Source: Paraburkholderia edwinii (GTDB lineage Bacteria; Pseudomonadota; Gammaproteobacteria; Burkholderiales; Burkholderiaceae). Taken from it: a stretch of 64,000 bases of DNA. The notes beneath the pieces are model-generated. The model ran no database searches and was not told the origin of the DNA. It was given only the letters and a program-made list of their open reading frames with translations. The translations under genes and the position numbers were made by a program. This document shows, one piece after another, positions 11,056-19,649 of the stretch. Numbering within the stretch: the stretch's first letter is position 1; every line of letters begins with the position of its first letter. The stretch covers positions 3,286,001 to 3,350,000 of the forward strand of contig NZ_CP080095.1 in NCBI RefSeq assembly GCF_019428685.1, given 5' to 3'.

Positions 11056-11386
11056 GTTCGGGGAATCCTTCCGCTACGCCACGGCAGTATCCGTGGATCA
11101 ACCCGGTATTTTACCGGTCCGGCGACCCCGATGGCAAAAACCGGGGTGGCAGGCTCACATTGCGCGCACACGCGCACCGAAATTTAACACTTGGCAAGGT
11201 TTTCACAGCCGTTCGAGCAAACCATCGAATTCGGGATAAGTCTATTGTTTTGTCTGGAAATTCCGGACTCGCTGCACACCTAATTTTGAGATTGAAATCG
11301 CCCGCTATCTCTCGCAGTTGATGGGCCGGACAAACGCGGTGCTATCTTGAATTAACGATCTCAAAAAAGTTAGGAAACCTAGTGAA
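11056..11386. other. Divergent intergenic region, bamC / DUF2844
   Basis: A relatively AT-rich stretch holding the promoters of both genes. TAGGAA at about 11371 serves as ribosome binding site for the rightward gene. I see no further structured element. Confidence 0.5.
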
Positions 11387-11866
11387 ATGAATTTAACGAT
11401 AACCCCACACATTATGCGCTTGGCCGTTGCGCTCGCGGCCGGCGTGTCTGCCATGCTGATCGCGTCGACGGCCTGCGCGCAACTCGGCGGCACGATGCCT
11501 GCCACGCCGCGCGCCGGGAGCGCGGCCGTCGCGAATCACATGGCCGACGCCAGCATCCGGATCCGCGCGTGGACCGACGAAGGCGGCACGAAGATTCACG
11601 AATACGCGACCGGCGACGGACTGATATTCGCCTACACGTGGGAAGGCCCGACGATGCCCAACCTCGACGGGCTGCTGGGCCGGTACAGCGCGTCTTATCG
11701 CGCGAAAGCGGCCGAGCTTGCCGGCGCACGAAACAGCCTGCATGCGTCGCGCGTCGCGCAGCCCGACCTGATTGTCGATTCCGGTGGACAGATGCGCAGT
11801 TACGTGGGCCGCGCATGGCTGCCGACGGTGATACCGCCCGGCATTTCGCCCGCGGACTTGCAATGA
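11387..11866 (+). CDS. Exported DUF2844 protein
   Basis: A 159-residue protein with an N-terminal signal peptide ending around ASTACAQ. The mature part matches DUF2844 (IRAWTDEGGTKIHEYATGDGLIFAYTWEGP and the later YVGRAWLPTVIPPGISPADLQ). The family has no known function and is commonly found directly before DUF3443 genes in Burkholderiales, as here with a 12-bp gap, so the two products probably act together in the periplasm or outside the cell. AGGAAA precedes the ATG. Confidence 0.85.
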   Translation: MNLTITPHIMRLAVALAAGVSAMLIASTACAQLGGTMPATPRAGSAAVANHMADASIRIRAWTDEGGTKIHEYATGDGLIFAYTWEGPTMPNLDGLLGRYSASYRAKAAELAGARNSLHASRVAQPDLIVDSGGQMRSYVGRAWLPTVIPPGISPADLQ

Positions 11867-11878
11867 CGGAGAACTCTC

Positions 11879-13237
11879 GTGGACACGCGAATCGCTCTTC
11901 TTCACCCCGGTGCTGTCCTCCACACTTTGCAGGCCCAATACGCGAAACTCGCGCTCGCGGCCGGACTGGCCAGCCACACAGTCGCGGTGGCGATGGTCCT
12001 CGTTTCGGTAGCGGCACTGACCGGATGCGGCGGCGGCAGGGGCGCCGAACAGCCGCCCATCGCGGCCGGCCCCGCGAATCCGCCCAGCGACGAACCGCCC
12101 GCGCCCCCCTCCCCTTCATCGCCGTCCGTCCCGCAGTCGAGCACGCCGAACGTGCAACCGATTGCCGTCAACGCATTGCCGAGCCGCGTGCGCAACATGC
12201 TGACGACGAGCGTCACGGTCTGCGCGCCCTCGACCAGCGAGTGCGCGACGATCGACAATGTGCAGGTCGATACCGGATCGAGCGGGCTGCGCATTCTTGC
12301 ATCCGCGCTGCCGGCCTCGCTTGAATTGCCAGCGGTGGCCGGCGCCGGCGCCGGCGGTGCGGCAGGCGTCGGCACCATCAGCGGCGCATGCGGTGTGTTC
12401 GGCAGCGGGTACACGTGGGGCGCGGTGCGAACCGCCGACGTGCGCATGGCCGGGCAGATCGCCGCGGCGCTGCCGATTCAGGTAATCGCCGACCCGTCCT
12501 TGCCGACCGTCCCCAGCGACTGCGCGAGTTCAGGCCCACCGATGATGTCGCCGGCGACGCTGCGTGTGAACGGCATTCTCGGTGTCGGCCTTTTCGCCAC
12601 CGACTGCGGCAGCGCATGCACACGCAACGCGCTGCCGCGCTGGTACTACACCTGCGTGTCCGGCGGGGCATGCACGTCGGGTTCGCAGCCGCTCGCCTCG
12701 CAAATCGGCAATCCGGTCGCCGACTTCGCGGAGAACAACAACGGCGTGATCATCGAGTTGCCGGCGATTCCGGACACCGGCGTGCAATCCATCACGGGCC
12801 AGCTGATTTTCGGTATCGGCACGCAGGCGAACAACACGCTCGGCGGCGCGACCGTGATCAGAACGAATACGCAGACCGGCCGCATCGTAACGAAGGCGGA
12901 TGGGCTGACGTGGCCGAACAGCTTTATCGACAGCGGCTCGAACGGCATATTCTTTGCCGCGACGCTGAACCAGTGCGGCGTGTGGTACTGCCCGCCGTCC
13001 AGCGCGACGCAAACGGCCACGATGACCGGCACGGACGGCGCCGCTGTCACGCTCTCGTTTCCGGTCGGCAACGCGCAGACGCTGTTCGCCAGTGCGAACA
13101 ACGCATTCGACAACCTCGCGGGGCCGTCGAACACGATGTTCGACTGGGGACTGCCGTTTTTCTTCGGACGGCGTGTCTATACCGCGATCGAGACGCGCGC
13201 GACCGCCGCGGGCAACGGGCCGTACTACGCGTTCTGA
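11879..13237 (+). CDS. DUF3443 lipoprotein with pepsin-like aspartic protease motifs
   Basis: A 452-residue protein starting with GTG, preceded by CGGAG. A long N-terminus leads to a hydrophobic segment ending in LTGC, suggesting a lipoprotein, then a Pro/Ser-rich linker (about residues 55-90). The rest belongs to DUF3443. Two motifs stand out: VDTGSSGLRI with the Asp at residue 131 and FIDSGSNGIFF with the Asp at residue 351. A D-T-G-S plus D-S-G-S pair is the signature of bilobed pepsin-type proteases. Many cysteines occur (for example CGSACTRNALPRWYYTC), which suits an oxidising compartment. Protease activity is inference; I know of no proof for the family. It is coupled to the DUF2844 gene. 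Confidence 0.85.
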   Translation: MDTRIALLHPGAVLHTLQAQYAKLALAAGLASHTVAVAMVLVSVAALTGCGGGRGAEQPPIAAGPANPPSDEPPAPPSPSSPSVPQSSTPNVQPIAVNALPSRVRNMLTTSVTVCAPSTSECATIDNVQVDTGSSGLRILASALPASLELPAVAGAGAGGAAGVGTISGACGVFGSGYTWGAVRTADVRMAGQIAAALPIQVIADPSLPTVPSDCASSGPPMMSPATLRVNGILGVGLFATDCGSACTRNALPRWYYTCVSGGACTSGSQPLASQIGNPVADFAENNNGVIIELPAIPDTGVQSITGQLIFGIGTQANNTLGGATVIRTNTQTGRIVTKADGLTWPNSFIDSGSNGIFFAATLNQCGVWYCPPSSATQTATMTGTDGAAVTLSFPVGNAQTLFASANNAFDNLAGPSNTMFDWGLPFFFGRRVYTAIETRATAAGNGPYYAF

Positions 13238-13255
13238 ATCGCGGCGCAGCGCGTG

Positions 13256-13277
13256 GCAAGCCGGCTAGCCGGCTTGC
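13256..13277. terminator. Palindromic hairpin between convergent genes
   Basis: A perfect 22-base palindrome of arms GCAAGCCGGCT / AGCCGGCTTGC, 19 bp after the DUF3443 stop and 27 bp from the stop of the convergent OmpA-type gene. It lacks a clear T run, so it may act as a weak or factor-assisted terminator on both strands. Confidence 0.55.
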
Positions 13278-13303
13278 TGCCCTTCCAGCCGTTCCAGCGC
13301 CCG

Positions 13304-14428
13304 CTACCCCTTCGACCGCGCGCCAACGACACGAATCTCGACGCGCCGGTCGCCCGCCAGGCAATCAATCAAGGCCGCGCGATCGCGCATCGCACACGCA
13401 CTGCCCGGCTGTGCCTTGCCGAGACCACGCGCATCGATCGGCACGCTCACGCCGCTGTCCGCCAGATAGCGCCGCACAGTATCGGCGCGCAGCCACGACA
13501 GACGCAGGTTGTAGCCGTCCGACCCGAGCCTGTCCGTGTAGCCCGATACGACAAGCCGCTCGATGGCGTCGAGCGCGTGCAGGCGCACCGCAATGCGGTC
13601 GAGCTGCCGGCGCCCTTCGTCGCTGATCGCCGCGAGATCGCCGCGACCAAACTCGAACAGCGCATCGGCCGACAGCGAAATGACCTCCGGCTCCTGCGGA
13701 ACCGGTCGCTCGACCGTACAGGCGGCGAGCGCCTGTTCAGCTTCGCGCAACGGCGTCTGCAGGTGTTCGGTGCGCTGCTGCGCGGTCGAGAACGCGCGCG
13801 TCCATGCATCGTGCCCTGCGCGCGTCAGTTCGACTTCAGCGCATGCGGCCCGCTTCTGAGCCGGTGGACATGCGGCGAAACGACTGTCGGCTTTGAGCGC
13901 ATTCAGTTGCGCCCATAAATCCGGCCGCACGGGTACCGATGTGCGCAAGCGTGACGCTTCGGCGGTCTTTCGATGATCGGCACTGACGTCCGATACGGGC
14001 ACTGCGTCGACGGCACCCGCGCCTCCCGTCGCGCTATAGCTGGCGCTCATGCCCGATTCGAGCCCGTCGATCAGCGCCGTTGCCTCGCCGATCGATTCCT
14101 CGACGAAGCCCCACTCATCACGCGCCGCAAAGGCCGCCCGACCGGTGTCGATCCAGCATTGCGCCTTCGCGCCCACATACGAATCTCTCTTCGGCCCGAA
14201 CTGGTCGAGCCTTGCCTGCAACGCATCGAGCGTCGCACCGCGGCGCTTGATCGGCGTGTACGTGTCGGTCCATTGCTTCACTGCCGCGCCCGCTGCTGCG
14301 TCCTGCGGCGTACCAAATCCGCGCTGCGTGACCGACGGATCGCGGATATCGAGTTTCTCGCGCGCCACCTCGCTTGCGCACCCCGAAAAGGTGGCGAGCG
14401 CGGCCGCGACGACGACCCATTGCTTCAT
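13304..14428 (-). CDS. OmpA-family lipoprotein (C-terminal peptidoglycan-binding domain)
   Basis: A 374-residue lipoprotein (signal MKQWVVVAAALATFSGC). The middle part is helical and rich in Ala/Arg, and the C-terminal 120 residues are an OmpA-like domain (FEFGRGDLAAISDEGRRQLD, then VSGYTDRLGSDGYNLRLSWLRADTVRRYL and DRRVEIRVVG). It should tether the outer membrane to peptidoglycan. ATG at 14428 is chosen because GAGGGAA precedes it and the signal peptide starts there. The gene lies 112 bp downstream of the trimeric autotransporter on the same strand. Accessory OmpA-type proteins often accompany trimeric autotransporters, so a role in adhesin stability is plausible. Confidence 0.88.
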   Translation of the reverse strand: MKQWVVVAAALATFSGCASEVAREKLDIRDPSVTQRGFGTPQDAAAGAAVKQWTDTYTPIKRRGATLDALQARLDQFGPKRDSYVGAKAQCWIDTGRAAFAARDEWGFVEESIGEATALIDGLESGMSASYSATGGAGAVDAVPVSDVSADHRKTAEASRLRTSVPVRPDLWAQLNALKADSRFAACPPAQKRAACAEVELTRAGHDAWTRAFSTAQQRTEHLQTPLREAEQALAACTVERPVPQEPEVISLSADALFEFGRGDLAAISDEGRRQLDRIAVRLHALDAIERLVVSGYTDRLGSDGYNLRLSWLRADTVRRYLADSGVSVPIDARGLGKAQPGSACAMRDRAALIDCLAGDRRVEIRVVGARSKG

Positions 14429-14540
14429 TTCGTTCCCTCGCGCATGCGCGCCGCGCGTGCATGCGATGACACTCCGCACGCACGGCGCTCGTTCACTGCT
14501 TCTGTGGTTTTGCTTCGACGCTCAAACTGGGCGCGGTGCG

Positions 14541-16694
14541 TCAGTCTCCGATGACGAAGCCGACTCCCGCGCGGACGATCGTGCTGTTGCCGCCTGACGA
14601 TGCGACGCCCGCGTTGACGTTGAACGTGCCCTTCTCGCTCCAGCGCGACACGCCGAGCGCAAGCGCCGCCTGGCCGCGATAGGCCGCGACACCGGCGTTG
14701 AGCGTGGTGCGCCCCGGCAGATACGGCGTGACGATCTGCAGCGCGGAGGCCGAGGCGATGCCTTTGCGCGTGCTGCGGTCGAGATCGTTGAGAGCCTGAT
14801 TCGTCTGGTTGAACGCGGCATTCAACTGATCGAGGTTGACGGCGTCGGTGCCACGCGTGCCCGCCGCGACATTCGTGATTTGCCGCTCGGCGCCGGCACT
14901 GCCGACCGACACCGCGTTCGCCCGATCGGCAACCGAACCGGCACCGAGCGCCACCGCGCCATCCGCGGTGGCGGCGGCGTTCCAGCCGAACGCCGATGCA
15001 CCGTTCCCTTTCGCGACGGCCTGAGCCCCAATTGCGCTTGCCGTGTCGCCGGCCGCGCTCGCATTCGCACCGAGCGCGAGCGCCGCCGCGCCATTTGCCG
15101 ATGCATTGGCGCCGAGCGCGGCCGCGTGCGTGCCGCTTGCCTGCGCAGCCTCGCTCGCGGCATTGCCGTTCACGACGATGAACGGGCTCGGCGCGCGCGG
15201 CAAATCGTTGATGATCGCCTGACTGATCGCACTGTTCAGCTGGCCCAGGTTGACCGCATCGGAATCGGCCGCGCCATTCGCCACGTTGTGAATCTGCGTG
15301 CCGCCGGCGCGGCCCTGACCAAGTGTGACGCTGCCGTAGTCGACACGGCCATCGATGTTGTCGTAGGTCACCGCGCTGGTCGCGTGGCCGTTGCCATCGA
15401 TCAGACCTGCGTCCTTCAATTGACGCACGTTGACCGCGTCGGTATCAGCAACGCCCGCTGCGACGTTCGCGATCTGACGCTCGTACCCGGCGGCACCGAC
15501 CGATACGACGTTCTCGCGGTCCGCAACCGAGTTCGCCCCGAGCGCAATCGAATTCGCCGCCGTCGCGCGCGCATTGCCGCCGATCGCTACCGCCTCGGCG
15601 CCTGTTGCCGCCGCATCGCTCAACACCGAGTTCGCGCGGAAGTATCGGACCACCGTCGTCGTGCCGCCCGAGATGTTGTTGATCACGTTGGTCAGATCGT
15701 CGATGCGGATCGTATTCGCGCTTACGCGCCCATCGAGATTCGTCAACGCATCGCCGACGTTGTGATACAGATCACCGCCAATCGTGTATGCCGGGGCCAG
15801 CACGCTGCCATCGGCCCCGACCGCCGCGCCGCCGCCGAGCGCTGCCGTGACGCCCTTTAATTGCGCGACGTTGACGACATCGGTATCAAAGGTGCCTGCC
15901 GCCACGTTGATGATTTGCCGCTGCAGATCCGCATTGCCGATCGACACCGCGTTCTGCCGGCTCGCGATCGAGTTCGCGCCTAGCGCGACGCTGCCCGCGC
16001 CGGTTGCTAGCGTGTCCGCGCCTAGCGCAAGCGCACGCGCCGCGTCCGCACCGGTCGCCGCGTTCGAGCCCAGCGCGACCGACTCCGCACCCGACGCAGT
16101 CGACTCCGCACCCATCGCAAGCGTCGCGGCGCCGTCAGCTCGCGCCAGATAGCCGATCGCAACGGCACTGTCCGATTCGAAGCCTGTGGTCGCGCCCGTG
16201 CCGATCGCGGTCGTGCGCAACCCCAGCGCTCCCGCACCCGACCCGACTGCAGTCGAATAGTTGCGCGCCGCGAATGCGCCGGCGCCGACTGCGCTCGCGT
16301 TGATACCCGAAGCGGCCGATGTTGGGCCGACCGCCATCGCATTGAGATCGGCGGATGCATGAGTCGGCACGCCCGGCGTGGTGTTCGGGCTCACCGCGAT
16401 GTAATCGGTGACGAGCGCCGCGGCAAGCACGGTCGCCGGCAACGGCAGCGCGGATGGTTGAGTCAGGATCTGCTGCATCATCTGAAGCGGCACGCGGTCC
16501 GCTTCGGCCGTCTCAATCGCATCGGCCGCCCGCGCAGCATGCGCGAACGAGGCCGCGCCGACTCCGACCGCAAGCACCGCAAGCCGCGCCTTTCCCGCCG
16601 GCGGCCGCAGCAGCCATCGCCGCGCACTGCGCTCAGCCCCCACCACCGATGCATATTGGTCGCGCGCACGCGTGACATATCGTCTGTTCTTCAT
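14541..16694 (-). CDS. Trimeric autotransporter adhesin (YadA-like)
   Basis: A 717-residue type Vc secreted adhesin. After a charged N-terminus and hydrophobic stretch (signal cleavage near AHAARA, residue 56) comes a head of YadA-type repeats (SVALGSNA, AIGTGATT, ALALGADT). Three neck motifs of the NAVSIGN...RQI.NVAAGT..TDAVNV.QL kind follow, with short stalks, and a C-terminal membrane anchor (about residues 650-717) that ends VGFVIGD. The usual extended signal region (ESPR) is not clear. Eight N-x-S/T sequons occur, seven in the passenger. A GT41 N-glycosyltransferase gene is directly divergent, suggesting cytoplasmic glycosylation before export. An OmpA-like gene follows. The ribosome binding site is weak. 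Confidence 0.92.
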   Translation of the reverse strand: MKNRRYVTRARDQYASVVGAERSARRWLLRPPAGKARLAVLAVGVGAASFAHAARAADAIETAEADRVPLQMMQQILTQPSALPLPATVLAAALVTDYIAVSPNTTPGVPTHASADLNAMAVGPTSAASGINASAVGAGAFAARNYSTAVGSGAGALGLRTTAIGTGATTGFESDSAVAIGYLARADGAATLAMGAESTASGAESVALGSNAATGADAARALALGADTLATGAGSVALGANSIASRQNAVSIGNADLQRQIINVAAGTFDTDVVNVAQLKGVTAALGGGAAVGADGSVLAPAYTIGGDLYHNVGDALTNLDGRVSANTIRIDDLTNVINNISGGTTTVVRYFRANSVLSDAAATGAEAVAIGGNARATAANSIALGANSVADRENVVSVGAAGYERQIANVAAGVADTDAVNVRQLKDAGLIDGNGHATSAVTYDNIDGRVDYGSVTLGQGRAGGTQIHNVANGAADSDAVNLGQLNSAISQAIINDLPRAPSPFIVVNGNAASEAAQASGTHAAALGANASANGAAALALGANASAAGDTASAIGAQAVAKGNGASAFGWNAAATADGAVALGAGSVADRANAVSVGSAGAERQITNVAAGTRGTDAVNLDQLNAAFNQTNQALNDLDRSTRKGIASASALQIVTPYLPGRTTLNAGVAAYRGQAALALGVSRWSEKGTFNVNAGVASSGGNSTIVRAGVGFVIGD

Positions 16695-17114
16695 CTCTAG
16701 CCCGTAACCCGTAAATGACCGACTGAATCAGGCGAACTCCGGCCTCCCGGCTTCAGTAGCCGGGACAGCACATCCTCGCCGCTTTTTAATATGGATATCG
16801 AATTAAATTGAGGAAACCTGCAACTTCACGATTTACTCTCCTGGCTGCTTTGCCACACCACACCCCGTATCGAACCGTCAGCGTCCGGGATCCGGTCGCG
16901 TTGAGCCCCGCTTTGAACCGCGCGTTGGCGGTTGCACTGACGGACCCGCGATGCTGCACGACAAGTTTTCTTACGTCGACAGCAGGCGAATCCTACAAAG
17001 ATTCGGAATGGTCCGATACAAGAAAACTCCCAAAATGCTGGCGCACGCCGATTTAATACGGTTTCCTGATCGTCTTTCCATACAATTGGCGTTTCGCATT
17101 TTTATAAGACGTTC
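16695..17114. other. Divergent regulatory region, adhesin / N-glycosyltransferase
   Basis: A 420-bp stretch without a supported gene, with AT-rich segments around 16784-16810 and 17050-17105 that are unusual for this GC-rich window and probably hold the two divergent promoters. Short open frames inside lack binding sites and family features. Confidence 0.5.
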
Positions 17115-19010
17115 ATGCACACCTCCTTCCTGCTCGATCATTTCGAGAACCTGGTCTATACGCGCAAGCACGATGAGGCCGTCGAGCAATTGGCAACGTT
17201 GCTTGCCCTGCTCCAGCAAAAGCGCGGCGAACTGGATGGCGATTTCGGTGCATCCGGCATTGCGGAGCTGCCGCCCGAAGCGCAGCGGGAACGTTTTTTC
17301 CTGCGCGCGACGGCTGCGCTTACGACACTTTTCGCCGATCCGGACTTTCGTCCCGGTGCCGCAGTCTTCAGTACGCTGATGTCGATGCACGCGTGGATTG
17401 GTGCGCTGTTCGCCGCCACGCCGCTCGGCCACACCGATCACATCGTGCGCTGTCTTCGCCCGGAGCCGGTCGGCGACCCGTCTTTTGAAACCGCGCAAGG
17501 TTCATTGGAAAAGCTGTGTCTGCTCTATTCGGGCGAATCGGATCTGACGCTCGAGCTGAGCGATATCTGGGCACGCAAGCCGTCCGTTGCCGCGAGTCTT
17601 GCGTTGGCGCTGCTGTCCGCTGAGTTTCATGGATCCGTAAGCGCACACGGCAAACGCGAGACCTTGCTCGAATGGCTGCCGGGCAGGCTCGCGCAGATCG
17701 GCGACCTCGATGCGCTACCGACCGGCGTCCTGCACAACGCCTACATGTATTGCAGCTATGCCGATACGCCGCGCCGTCATGCGATCAAGGCGGACATCAA
17801 TGTGCTCGTGCGGCGCAAGCTCGATGAACTGGGTCTTTACGACCTGGAATGTTTCGCCACTAAGCCGGCGTGCGGCGCCGCCCGCACCACGCGACACAAG
17901 CGCAAGAAAAAGCCGCTAATGATCGTCGTGCTCGAGTGGTTCGGCAGCGCGCATTCGATCTACCGGACTCACTCGCGCACGCTTGCTGCTGCGCGGGCCC
18001 ATTTCGAAGTGGTCGGATTCGGCTTCGGCTATGCGGTCGACGAAACCGGCCGTGCGCTGTTCGATCGGTTTATCGAACTGGAGGAGCCGGACTATATCGG
18101 GGAGTGCCTGAAGACGGTGCGCGACTTCGCACAAGCGGAAGAAGCCGATGTGCTCTATATGCCGAGCGTCGGCATGTTCGCGCTGACCATTTTCATGTCG
18201 AATTTGCGCGTGACGCCGCTGCAGATCGCGGCGCTTGGTCATCCGGCGACCACGCATTCGGAACGGATCGACTATGTGAGCGTCGAGGAAGACTATGTCG
18301 GCGACCCGGCCTGCTTCAGCGAAAAGCTGCTGACGTTGCCGCGCGACGGTCAACCGTACGTCGCATCGAGTGCGCTGCCGCCGATTGCGCCCGCCGTGCC
18401 GGCGCGGCGCGACACGCTAGAGATTGTCGTCACAGCGAGCCAGATGAAGCTCAATCCGCGATTCTTCGACGCCTGCCGTCAGATTCAGCAGCGCGCTCGA
18501 ACGCCCGTGCAATTTCATCTGATGACGGGTGTGCGGCACGGCCTGCAACTCGAGCATATGCGCCGCGTTATCGCGCTCGCGCTGCCTGGCGCGAGCGTGC
18601 ACGGCTTTCACGCCTATGCGGACTATCTCGCGCGGATTCATCACGCCGATATGTTCCTGAGCCCGTTCCCGTTCGGCAATACGAACGGCATCGTCGATGC
18701 GCTCACGCTCGGTGTGCCGGGCGTCTGCATGATGGGACAGGAAGTGTTCGAGCGCATCGACGGCGCGCTCTTCGCGCGTGCGGGCATGCCGCCGTGGACG
18801 ATCACCGCATCTATCGAAGACTACGTGAACGCTGCCGTCAGGATGATCGATAGGCACGGCGAGCGCGAAGCGCTGCGCGCGCGGCTGATTGAAACGAAAG
18901 CGGTCGAACGGTTCTTCGAAGGCGATCCGTTGGTGTTCGGCGAGCGCGTGTTGCGATTGGTGGAAGCGCGTCGGGTGGAAGCGCTGCGGGCCGAAGCGCT
19001 GCCGGGTTGA
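17115..19010 (+). CDS. HMW1C-type cytoplasmic N-glycosyltransferase (GT41)
   Basis: A 631-residue soluble enzyme that by family transfers hexose (usually glucose) from a UDP sugar to Asn in N-x-S/T sequons of adhesins. The N-terminal half is helical; the C-terminal half is the GT-B catalytic part. Strong HMW1C signatures: QIAALGHPATTHSERIDYVSVEEDYVG (from about residue 370) and LSPFPFGNTNGIVDALTLGVPGVCMMGQEVFERID (from about 516). There is no signal peptide or membrane helix, fitting a cytoplasmic location. It is divergent from a YadA-like adhesin rich in sequons, the likely substrate. The final residues (VEARRVEALRAEALPG) lie in a 15-bp repeat array, where one extra G at about 19005 causes the stop; without it the frame would run on to 19167. 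Confidence 0.92.
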   Translation: MHTSFLLDHFENLVYTRKHDEAVEQLATLLALLQQKRGELDGDFGASGIAELPPEAQRERFFLRATAALTTLFADPDFRPGAAVFSTLMSMHAWIGALFAATPLGHTDHIVRCLRPEPVGDPSFETAQGSLEKLCLLYSGESDLTLELSDIWARKPSVAASLALALLSAEFHGSVSAHGKRETLLEWLPGRLAQIGDLDALPTGVLHNAYMYCSYADTPRRHAIKADINVLVRRKLDELGLYDLECFATKPACGAARTTRHKRKKKPLMIVVLEWFGSAHSIYRTHSRTLAAARAHFEVVGFGFGYAVDETGRALFDRFIELEEPDYIGECLKTVRDFAQAEEADVLYMPSVGMFALTIFMSNLRVTPLQIAALGHPATTHSERIDYVSVEEDYVGDPACFSEKLLTLPRDGQPYVASSALPPIAPAVPARRDTLEIVVTASQMKLNPRFFDACRQIQQRARTPVQFHLMTGVRHGLQLEHMRRVIALALPGASVHGFHAYADYLARIHHADMFLSPFPFGNTNGIVDALTLGVPGVCMMGQEVFERIDGALFARAGMPPWTITASIEDYVNAAVRMIDRHGEREALRARLIETKAVERFFEGDPLVFGERVLRLVEARRVEALRAEALPG

Positions 19011-19125
19011 TGCGCTGCCGGTGGAAGCACTGCGGGTAGAAGCACTGCAGGTGGAAGCGCCCCGGGTTGAAGCGCTGCCGGTGGAAGCGCCCTCGGTTGA
19101 AGCGCTGCCGGTGGAAGCACTGCAG
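18960..19125 (+). repeat. 15-bp tandem array across the end of the glycosyltransferase gene
   Basis: Eleven units of GTGGAAGCGCTGCCG type, each encoding a V-E-A-L-x pentapeptide. Units 1-3 (18960-19004) are in frame with the glycosyltransferase. A single additional G at 19004-19006 shifts the frame and creates the stop at 19008-19010. Units 4-11 (19006-19125) remain open in the shifted frame through to a stop at 19165-19167. The unit length is a multiple of three, so copy changes alone keep the frame. Confidence 0.9.
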
Positions 19126-19205
19126 ACAGGCGCTCGCGCTGGCGGGACGAGCGAAGCGCTAACGTAGCGAGCAGCGAGCGCGACGCTGCGTGGCCTGGCG
19201 CTGCG

Positions 19206-19436
19206 CTATCCATTGCCGCGCGCCAGCACCTTTTCAAGCGCCATCGATCTCGCCGCCTCTTCAGCCGCCGCGGCCGTGTTGAATACGGAGCCGGACACAT
19301 GCACCTGGTGCCATTCCGGCTCGTCCGACGCATCGCGGAAAATCCGGAAGCGTGCACAGAAGCCATGCGGCTTGACGGGCACGACGTCGATGTCGACCGA
19401 TGCGCCTTCTATCTGGTGTCTGATGTAGCCATCCAT
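19206..19436 (-). CDS. Small conserved-looking hypothetical protein
   Basis: A 76-residue cytoplasmic protein (starts MDGYIRHQIEGASVDID, ends MALEKVLARGNG). I do not recognise a named family. The start is fixed by a near-perfect AGGAGG 6 bases upstream of the ATG at 19436. The sequence alternates short strands with a C-terminal Ala-rich helix and has no signal or membrane segment. It lies between the repeat array and a lipoprotein gene, both sides separated by over 190 bp, so it is probably transcribed alone. Confidence 0.65.
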   Translation of the reverse strand: MDGYIRHQIEGASVDIDVVPVKPHGFCARFRIFRDASDEPEWHQVHVSGSVFNTAAAAEEAARSMALEKVLARGNG

Positions 19437-19649
19437 GCTGACCTCCTGCTTCGCGACACAGGAAATCGTAGCACCGGACGGCGCGCGTGCACGCAAACCA
19501 TGCCGATACGCATGTTGCGATGCGATAGGGACGGGTGGTGATGAACGGAACGGAGTGTCGGTTGTCGAGTGCGGCTTGGCGAGTGCTTTACGACTGCTAC
19601 GAGGCGGTTGAGTCGGTTGGGCTCGTCCTGGTCCCGTCACTCGGTCCCA

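Noticed and set aside
14541..16694. Internal duplications in the adhesin as a mobile element
   Set aside because: The repeats correspond to head and neck motifs of a trimeric autotransporter; there are no terminal inverted repeats or transposase.
16808..17056. Small open frame between the adhesin and the glycosyltransferase
   Set aside because: No ribosome binding site, no family features, and it occupies the AT-rich divergent promoter region.
18960..19125. CRISPR array
   Set aside because: The units are contiguous without spacers and encode a pentapeptide; this is a coding tandem repeat. The other arrays in the window are likewise spacer-free.
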